Positions 26,191-32,204 of a stretch of 32,204 bases of DNA are shown one piece after another. The stretch comes from JAVVPL01 sp036655775 (lineage in GTDB: Bacteria; Bacteroidota; Bacteroidia; Bacteroidales; P3). The notes beneath the pieces are model-generated. The model was not told the origin of the DNA. It did no database searches and saw nothing but the letters and a program-made list of their open reading frames with translations. Each line of letters begins with the position of its first letter. Within the stretch, counting starts at the first letter, position 1. A program made the translations under genes and the position numbers. The stretch covers positions 1 through 32,204 of the forward strand of contig JAVVPL010000010.1 in assembly GCA_036655775.1 (NCBI GenBank), given 5' to 3'.

Positions 26191-28095
26191 ATGCGTTTTA
26201 TTCATTGGTATCTACAAATTCTGGTCTGCACCCTCGGTCTACTTGCTAATTTGCAAGCTCAGTCCACAAGTCCGTATATAACACCCTTAGATATTCCCGT
26301 AGAACTATCGGGAAGTTTTTCCGAACTTAGAAATGATCATTTTCATGGAGGTATCGATTACAGAACCCAACAAAGAGAAGGTTTAGCCGTGAGAAGTATT
26401 GCCGATGGTTTTATTTATCGTATTGGCATCTCTCCCAGTTCGTATGGCAAAGTACTCTATCTTAAGCATGCCAATTGTATTAGTATTTATGGCCATCTTT
26501 CGGCATTCCCAAGCTATTTAGACTCCTTGATTCGCGCGTATCAATATGCACATCAATCCAATGAAATAGATTGGATATTAGAAAAAACGGTGGCAGTATC
26601 TCAAGGTGACACCCTTGCATTTAGTGGCAATTCGGGCAATTCAGGAGGTCCTCACTTACATTTTGAAATTCGAGACACTAGCGATACCTATCAGATCAAT
26701 CCTTGTCTTTTAGGCTTATGTACCGAAGATAATCAAAGCCCCTCTCTATTACAATTTGCACTCTATCCTCTCTCACCAAAGGCTCAAATATACGGTTTAT
26801 CACATAGCAAAGATCTCTTAAGGTCCAATTTCAAACTTCGTCAAGCCGAAAAACGAGCCCATAAATTGCAACATAAAAAAGCAGCAAAATATTTTAAAAT
26901 AGACAAACAAGTTGCTATCTATTCTCCTCAAGAAGGCGACTCCTTACTTGCAGACCTTTCAACCTCTCTCAGCAAACCTCTTTCGGTATGGCATTTGCAA
27001 AAGAAACCCCCCATCAAATTAAAAGGAATTTTTGGATTTGGCATCGAAGCCTTAGATAAAATGGACCATTCCCCTTTTAATTTTGGCTTATATCGCCTTG
27101 GAATTTGGCTGGATACTCAATGTATTTATAGTTATCAACTCGATCGTATTCCCCTTGCAAAAACCAATAGAATTAATGCACATATTGATTATCCCTATTT
27201 TGTGAACACTGGTCACCGCATCGAACACTCACAACAAGGGGCCTTGAATGATCTCGAATTATATACTCGATTAGAAAATCAAGGTCGATACGATTTCTCA
27301 TCCCATGGGGGGGCGAACAACACGCGCATTTCCATTTTATGTGAAGATTTTCAAAATAACGTGTCTCTATTACAAGTGCATATTCAAGTCAAAAAACAAA
27401 GAGCCCCAAAGCCCATACGGGCCGCACAACAAACGTCTGTGCATCCACACCAAGGGGATATGTATAGAAAAAACAAAATTATACCTCAAGAAGATTTTGT
27501 TTTTTCAAACAAAAATTTTTCTGTTTTTATTCCTGCAAATTCTGTTTTTGACACCGTATGTATGCCCAAATTAAAAAAAACGAAAGCTTCTTCAAGTCAT
27601 CTTTCTCCTTTTTATGAAATATCCTTAAATGAAATTCCTTTAAAACAAAGTATAGATATAGGCATTGCTTACCCTCCAAATTTCAACAAAAACCTATTGG
27701 ACAAGCTTTTAATTATCCATCTAAATAAAAATAAAAAAATGACTCCTTTATTTTCTACGCTAAAAGGAGAAAAAATACATGGAATATCGCAAAAATTTGG
27801 TACTTTTGTATTAGAAATTGATACCATCGCTCCCAAAATAGAAAGCAGCAATTTAGAGGTTCTCTTCGATAGGGATACATTTTTTACAGCCCATATCCAA
27901 GATGCACTTTCTGGAATTTATAAATATGAGGCTTATTTAAATGGACAATGGTTGCGTTTGTATTATGATAAAAAAAACAATACTTTATACAGTGACTCAT
28001 GGGCGCAGCTTCCAAAAGCTAAATATGAACTTCGTATTTATTTGGAAGATGCCAAGAATAATAAAAGTGAATATATTTACAATATAAATTTATAA
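26191..28095 (+). CDS. M23-family (LytM) metallopeptidase
   Basis: A 634-residue exported protein with a signal peptide at 1-24 (LGLLANLQAQ). The M23 domain is at about 45-175: Zn ligands H52 and D56 in FHGGIDY and H157 in GGPHLHFE, with H155 as catalytic partner and GHLS at 101-104. The remaining 450 residues contain no second catalytic motif and look beta-rich, as in other large Bacteroidetes M23 proteins. It should cut peptidoglycan cross-bridges. The domain insertion between GHLS and HLH (about 105-140) is longer than usual. guaA starts 2 bases after the stop. Confidence 0.9.
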   Translation: MRFIHWYLQILVCTLGLLANLQAQSTSPYITPLDIPVELSGSFSELRNDHFHGGIDYRTQQREGLAVRSIADGFIYRIGISPSSYGKVLYLKHANCISIYGHLSAFPSYLDSLIRAYQYAHQSNEIDWILEKTVAVSQGDTLAFSGNSGNSGGPHLHFEIRDTSDTYQINPCLLGLCTEDNQSPSLLQFALYPLSPKAQIYGLSHSKDLLRSNFKLRQAEKRAHKLQHKKAAKYFKIDKQVAIYSPQEGDSLLADLSTSLSKPLSVWHLQKKPPIKLKGIFGFGIEALDKMDHSPFNFGLYRLGIWLDTQCIYSYQLDRIPLAKTNRINAHIDYPYFVNTGHRIEHSQQGALNDLELYTRLENQGRYDFSSHGGANNTRISILCEDFQNNVSLLQVHIQVKKQRAPKPIRAAQQTSVHPHQGDMYRKNKIIPQEDFVFSNKNFSVFIPANSVFDTVCMPKLKKTKASSSHLSPFYEISLNEIPLKQSIDIGIAYPPNFNKNLLDKLLIIHLNKNKKMTPLFSTLKGEKIHGISQKFGTFVLEIDTIAPKIESSNLEVLFDRDTFFTAHIQDALSGIYKYEAYLNGQWLRLYYDKKNNTLYSDSWAQLPKAKYELRIYLEDAKNNKSEYIYNINL

Positions 28096-28097
28096 AC

Positions 28098-29627
28098 ATG
28101 CAGGAAACTATCCTAATTTTAGATTTCGGATCTCAATATACACAACTAATAGCAAGAAAAATACGCGAAAACAATGTATATTGTGAAATTCATCCATTTA
28201 ATAAAATTCCTAAAATCACATCCGATATCAAAGGGGTAGTTCTTTCTGGAAGTCCTTATTCCGTAAATGATCCGCAGGCACCCCAACCCGATTTAAGTCA
28301 AATTAAAGGCAAACTTCCTATATTGGCCGTTTGCTATGGCGCACAATACTTAGCGCATACCTCTGGGGGCAAAGTGCAAGCTTCTAAAATTCGCGAATAT
28401 GGACGTGCCAATCTCAGTTTTATAAAAACCGACAACCCTTTGATGCAAGGGGTGTCTTCCAATAGCCAAGTATGGATGTCGCACGGAGATACCATCTTGG
28501 AATATCCTTCTCATTTTGAAATTATTTGTAGTACCAAAGATGTAGCCATCTGTGGATTTCAAATTTCAGGAGAAGATACGTTTGCTATTCAATTTCATCC
28601 AGAGGTATATCATTCCACCCAAGGTAGCCTTATGCTGAGCAATTTTTTGAAAACGATTTGCCATTGTAGTGGAAATTGGACACCCGTCTCATTTGTGGAA
28701 ACAACCATTGCCAAACTCAAGGCCGAATTGAAAAACGATAAAGTTATTTTAGGTCTTTCGGGAGGTGTCGACTCTAGTGTTGCCGCAGTGTTATTACATA
28801 AGGCAATTGGCAGTAATTTGCACTGTATTTTTGTCGACAATGGACTTTTACGTAAAAATGAATTTGAGCAAGTATTAGAATCGTACAAACACATGGGCTT
28901 GAATGTGGTGGGAGTAAATGCGCAAACGCGTTTCTATCAAGCACTAGAAAATATTACAGATCCAGAAGCCAAACGAAAAGCCATAGGCAAAACCTTTATT
29001 GACGTATTTGATGAAGAATCTCGTAAAATAGACAATGCCAAATGGTTGGCACAAGGCACTATTTATCCAGATGTGATAGAATCTATCTCAGTCAAAGGCC
29101 CTTCAGCCACTATTAAATCGCATCATAATGTGGGCGGACTTCCAGATTATATGAAATTAAAAGTAGTGGAACCTCTCAAAACGCTCTTTAAAGATGAAGT
29201 ACGAAGAGTTGGTCGCACCCTTGAAATCAGCGATACGATCTTAAATAGGCATCCATTTCCAGGTCCAGGTTTAGGCATTCGGATTTTGGGTAATATTACA
29301 GTCGAAAAAGTACGTATTTTACAAGAAGTAGATTTTATTTTTATAGAAGGGCTCAAAGCCGAGGGTTTATATGAAAAAGTATGACAGGCGGGCTCTATCC
29401 TCCTTCCTATTCAATCGGTAGGAGTAATGGGTGATGAGCGCACATACGAACAAGTTGTTGCTCTACGTGCGGTTGAATCCACCGATGGAATGACCGCCGA
29501 TTGGTGTCACCTTCCCTACTCCTTTTTATCACATATTAGCAATGAAATTATCAATAAAGTGAAAGGGGTCAATAGAGTGGTGTACGACATCAGCTCTAAA
29601 CCGCCCGCAACTATTGAATGGGAATAA
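28098..29627 (+). CDS. guaA: GMP synthase (glutamine-hydrolysing), interrupted by an in-frame TGA at a Trp codon
   Basis: The frame 28098-29627 encodes a complete 509-residue GMP synthase if TGA at codon 429 is read as an amino acid. The glutamine amidotransferase domain has C79 (LAVCYGAQ), H167 and E169 (FHPEV). The ATP pyrophosphatase P-loop is SGGVDSS at 221-227. The C-terminal dimerisation domain continues after the TGA with QAGSILLPIQSVGVMGDERTY and ends with the family's KPPATIEWE. The TGA replaces the Trp of the YDKVWQA segment usual in the phylum. Read strictly, the protein stops after 428 residues and lacks the XMP-binding C-terminus, which would inactivate it. It may be active by readthrough or UGA-to-Trp decoding, a true nonsense mutant, or a base-call error. 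Confidence 0.85.
29382..29384 (+). other. In-frame TGA at a conserved Trp position in guaA
   Basis: Codons run GLYEKV, TGA, QAGSILLP with no change of frame. The base after TGA is C, a context known to favour readthrough. Both sides match GMP synthase without gap, so a single codon is affected, one base from TGG. Confidence 0.9.
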
Positions 29628-29635
29628 AATATACT

Positions 29636-31099
29636 ATGAAAAAATTTGTAATTATTGGGTTGTTCTTTTTGTTTGGCATGCTGGGAGTTTACGCTCAAAA
29701 CACAATGCCTACGCCTGTAAGTATCCCTATTAGTTCTTTGTATGATACCCTACAAGGAAAAGTCTATTTTATACATATTGTTGAAAAAGGACAAACCCTG
29801 TATTCTATCCAAAAAGCATATAATACCACCCTCAAAGAAATTATCAAAACCTCCCCTGCGGATCAATTGTTATTAGGAGAAACTCTTCGTATTCCTATCA
29901 ATATCCCCTTAGCAAAAAAGACGAAAACTGAAACGAACTTGGTGGGGAACGACAAGAATAAAAAAGTGCCCTCTATTCATATAATTGCTAAACCCCATTC
30001 CGACACTTTGCGTATAGCCCTTCTTCTGCCTATTTACTTAAACGAAATAGACAGTTTGGAGCCTTCCAATAAATACAATAAAGCTAACGAAAAATTATTT
30101 ACCTATTTGTCTTTTTATGAAGGCGCATTATTAGCTTGGCAAGAACAACAAGAAAACACATCCGTTTATTTTGAATTCAAAGTATTTGATGTTACCGAAA
30201 ATGTATTGAGTGTCAAAGCCGCACTCAAGGATCCTTTTTTACTCAACGCAAATCTTATTCTCAGCGCTTCTTTTGTAAAATCGTTTGCCTTACTTTCAGA
30301 TTTTTCGCTCAAACACCAAATTCCTATTATCCATCCTCTTTCGGAACGAGATCAAATGCACTTAGAAAACCCCTATTTTATACAAGGAACCCCCTCTTCA
30401 AAAATGCAAATAGATAAATGGGCCGAATATGCAATTGCAAAGTATCCCCACAGTAATTTTGTGGTTCTTTTAGATAAAAATCAAAGTACAAACAAAAAAG
30501 CGAAAAACTTTTATCAAAATTTACTGAACGCAGTACATATTGGTAAACTAAAAGCGGACAATATTGCCTTGTATAATATTGCCGATAGTGGATTTTCAAA
30601 ATTAGCTCAACGAATTAAAACCAATAGAGACAATGTGGTATGTGCTTTTTTTGAAAGAGAAATTGCCTTTACCAATACCGTAATCAAGCTGCATAATCAG
30701 AATGCTAAAATTCATTTATTAGGAATCGACAAATGGTTAGATTTCGATAAAACAGAAGCAAATTATTTACAAGCACTCAATTTTGAGTATTATAGTCCTT
30801 TTTTTGCCGAATACAAATCGACACCCGTAGCCTTATTTGAAGCCAATTATTATCAAATGTACAAAACCTTACCTAATGAAATGGCATTTAAAGGCTATGA
30901 TTATATGCAATCTATATTAGAACTTTTGCAAAAGTATAATACAAATTTTATTTTTGAACTTGAAAATTCTTCTTATCAAGGTTTGGGGTTCGACTTTAAA
31001 TTTGTAAAACGAGAAAATGGCGGATACGAAAATACGTGTATTCACAAACTAAAATTACACAATTTCAAATTTATAAAACAACAAACCCCTACAAACTAA
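29636..31099 (+). CDS. LysM-domain protein with periplasmic-binding-like C-terminus
   Basis: A 487-residue exported protein from the ATG at 29636, which gives a clean signal peptide (MKKFVIIGLFFLFGMLGVYA). The upstream ATG at 29618 lies inside the end of guaA and spoils it. A LysM domain at about 43-88 (YFIHIVEKGQTLYSIQKAYN) should hold it to peptidoglycan. From about residue 120 the chain (LRIALLLPIYLNEID, then alternating helices and strands) resembles type I periplasmic ligand-binding proteins. No transporter gene is beside it, so it may sense or scaffold rather than feed import. It follows guaA by 8 bases. Confidence 0.8.
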   Translation: MKKFVIIGLFFLFGMLGVYAQNTMPTPVSIPISSLYDTLQGKVYFIHIVEKGQTLYSIQKAYNTTLKEIIKTSPADQLLLGETLRIPINIPLAKKTKTETNLVGNDKNKKVPSIHIIAKPHSDTLRIALLLPIYLNEIDSLEPSNKYNKANEKLFTYLSFYEGALLAWQEQQENTSVYFEFKVFDVTENVLSVKAALKDPFLLNANLILSASFVKSFALLSDFSLKHQIPIIHPLSERDQMHLENPYFIQGTPSSKMQIDKWAEYAIAKYPHSNFVVLLDKNQSTNKKAKNFYQNLLNAVHIGKLKADNIALYNIADSGFSKLAQRIKTNRDNVVCAFFEREIAFTNTVIKLHNQNAKIHLLGIDKWLDFDKTEANYLQALNFEYYSPFFAEYKSTPVALFEANYYQMYKTLPNEMAFKGYDYMQSILELLQKYNTNFIFELENSSYQGLGFDFKFVKRENGGYENTCIHKLKLHNFKFIKQQTPTN

Positions 31100-31132
31100 A
31101 ACAAACTAAAAATTAAATTAACAATTATAATT

Positions 31133-32204
31133 ATGAAAAAAAACAGTATTTTAATGCTAGCTCTATGCTCTTTGAGTTTTATGAGTTTTGCTGCAACTCC
31201 TATCCTAGTAGATACACTACCTCAAAAAAAGACCGTAGTATTAGAAGAGTATACAGGAATTGGATGTGGAAACTGTCCTTATGGCCATTTAGCTGCAAAT
31301 CAAATGGCTGCCAAATATCCCAAAAGTGTATTGATAAATATACACCAAGGAGGGTATGCCATTGGTGGACTTCCTGATTTAACCACCCCATTTGGAGATG
31401 CTCTATTTAATCAAACTGGAGGTAATGGCTATCCCTCTGGCACCTTAAATCGTCAAGTAATTGCTCCCTCCAAAGTACTTGCAGTAAAAGATTACAGTCA
31501 ATTTCCTGCGTATGCCTCAAAAATCGTGGAACAAGATGCCTATCTAAATGTAGCCGCTAGTTCATCTATTGATTGGCTTAGCCGTATCTTAACTGTGAAC
31601 GTAGAGGTCTATTATACCGAGAATAGTCCCGCAAATGTCAATTTTTTGAATGTAGCTGTACTTCAAAGCAAAATTATGGGTTCGCAAGCGGGGATGATGG
31701 GCAATCCAGATCAAGTCGTTGACGGAAAATATCAACACAATCATGCTTTACGTACGCTTTTAACTGGACAATGGGGCGATTCTATACTCACCACAAGCAA
31801 AGGAAGTGTATTTACCAAAACATTTACCTATACCATTCCTGCCAATATCAAAAAAGTGGATTGTATATTGGAAAACATAGAAGTTGTAGCCTTTGTATGT
31901 CAAAGCAAAAAAGAAATTATCAATGGGGCTAAAAGTTCGATGACTTATATCAATCAACCTTCTCTTTATGTCAATTTGATCAAAGGCGAACAAATTGTAC
32001 ATAATAGTTGTGATAGTGCTGTGAATGGCTATGTAAAATTAATCAATAAAGGAAGTGATTCTATTGTTTCGGTCAAATTTAAATTAAATGCAGGCTTAGA
32101 TACCGTAGAATATGAATGGACTGCTTCCGCACCTCTAATGTATAATCAAATCGACTCTATTATACTACTACCTACACCTACCCTTCCTAATATGACTCGT
32201 CGTT
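31133..32204 (+). CDS. Omp28-related outer-membrane protein, 3' end outside the window
   Basis: The frame from ATG 31133 stays open to the right edge, giving 357 residues of an incomplete protein. It has a signal peptide (MKKNSILMLALCSLSFMSFA) and then VVLEEYTGIGCGNCPYGH with C45 and C48, the thioredoxin-like CxxC opening of the Omp28 family. Glycine-rich GGNGYPSGTLNRQV follows, matching the cis-Pro region of that fold. The later part (from about 290) looks beta-rich and may lead to a C-terminal sorting domain beyond the window. The 33 bases after the LysM gene contain no promoter box, so it may be read from the same operon. Confidence 0.8.
   Translation, partial: MKKNSILMLALCSLSFMSFAATPILVDTLPQKKTVVLEEYTGIGCGNCPYGHLAANQMAAKYPKSVLINIHQGGYAIGGLPDLTTPFGDALFNQTGGNGYPSGTLNRQVIAPSKVLAVKDYSQFPAYASKIVEQDAYLNVAASSSIDWLSRILTVNVEVYYTENSPANVNFLNVAVLQSKIMGSQAGMMGNPDQVVDGKYQHNHALRTLLTGQWGDSILTTSKGSVFTKTFTYTIPANIKKVDCILENIEVVAFVCQSKKEIINGAKSSMTYINQPSLYVNLIKGEQIVHNSCDSAVNGYVKLINKGSDSIVSVKFKLNAGLDTVEYEWTASAPLMYNQIDSIILLPTPTLPNMTRR

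Noticed and set aside
29382..29384. Selenocysteine at the guaA TGA
   Set aside because: The family residue is Trp, not Cys, the position is not catalytic, and no stem-loop of the bacterial SECIS type is obvious just downstream.
29370..29430. Frameshift splitting guaA into two genes
   Set aside because: Both halves are in the same frame and the residues between them match GMP synthase; only one codon is affected.

Overview
The window is a gene-dense, AT-rich stretch of a Bacteroidetes (Bacteroidota) chromosome. Three things point to that phylum. The promoters are of the TTTG-N20-TAnnTTTG type and there are no obvious Shine-Dalgarno sequences. The gene content is typical: Omp28-like protein, a LysM/periplasmic-binding fusion, a guaB-parvulin cluster and a conserved SPT-like enzyme. 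Trp is found where GMP synthases of the phylum have it. I see no insertion sequence, phage or CRISPR array, and no gap above 300 bases without a gene. All 23 genes whose 3' end is visible stop with TAA.

Region 1 (1-4813, + strand) is an operon for a heterodisulfide-reductase-like complex. It starts with the tail of an unrecognised protein. Then come an HdrB-like subunit, a short 347-residue HdrA-like flavoprotein, an HdrC-like two-cluster ferredoxin, and a large membrane protein that joins a NarI-like cytochrome b region, two 4Fe-4S motifs and two CCG domains. The short HdrA and the B-A-C order resemble the bacterial sHdr (sulfur-oxidising Hdr-like) clusters, but with a membrane, probably quinone-linked, module at the end.

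Region 2 (4819-8259, + strand) has its own strong promoter and three tightly packed or overlapping genes: an SPT/AONS-type acyltransferase, a zinc-ribbon threonine-synthase-like fold-II PLP enzyme, and an SDR reductase. This set matches what sulfonolipid (capnine) synthesis needs: cysteate synthase, cysteate fatty-acyltransferase and 3-ketocapnine reductase. The sulfite that cysteate synthase would use is also the expected product of an sHdr-type pathway, so regions 1 and 2 may be linked. That link is inference.

Region 3 (8267-13502, - strand) holds trmN6 and a two-domain VOC protein under one promoter, then mfd. A tRNA-Arg(CCG) lies on the + strand at 13552-13623.

Region 4 (13642-20568, - strand) runs guaB, three parvulin/SurA-type periplasmic folding proteins, then a MoxR ATPase. 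Region 5 (20594-32204, + strand) begins with a divergent promoter pair and an MscS channel. It continues with a likely operon of a Cys/Met-type PLP lyase, PhoH, a repeat-bearing exported protein, an M23 peptidase, guaA and a LysM protein, and ends in a truncated Omp28-like gene. guaA carries an in-frame TGA exactly at a conserved Trp codon, in a window with no TGA or TAG terminators.
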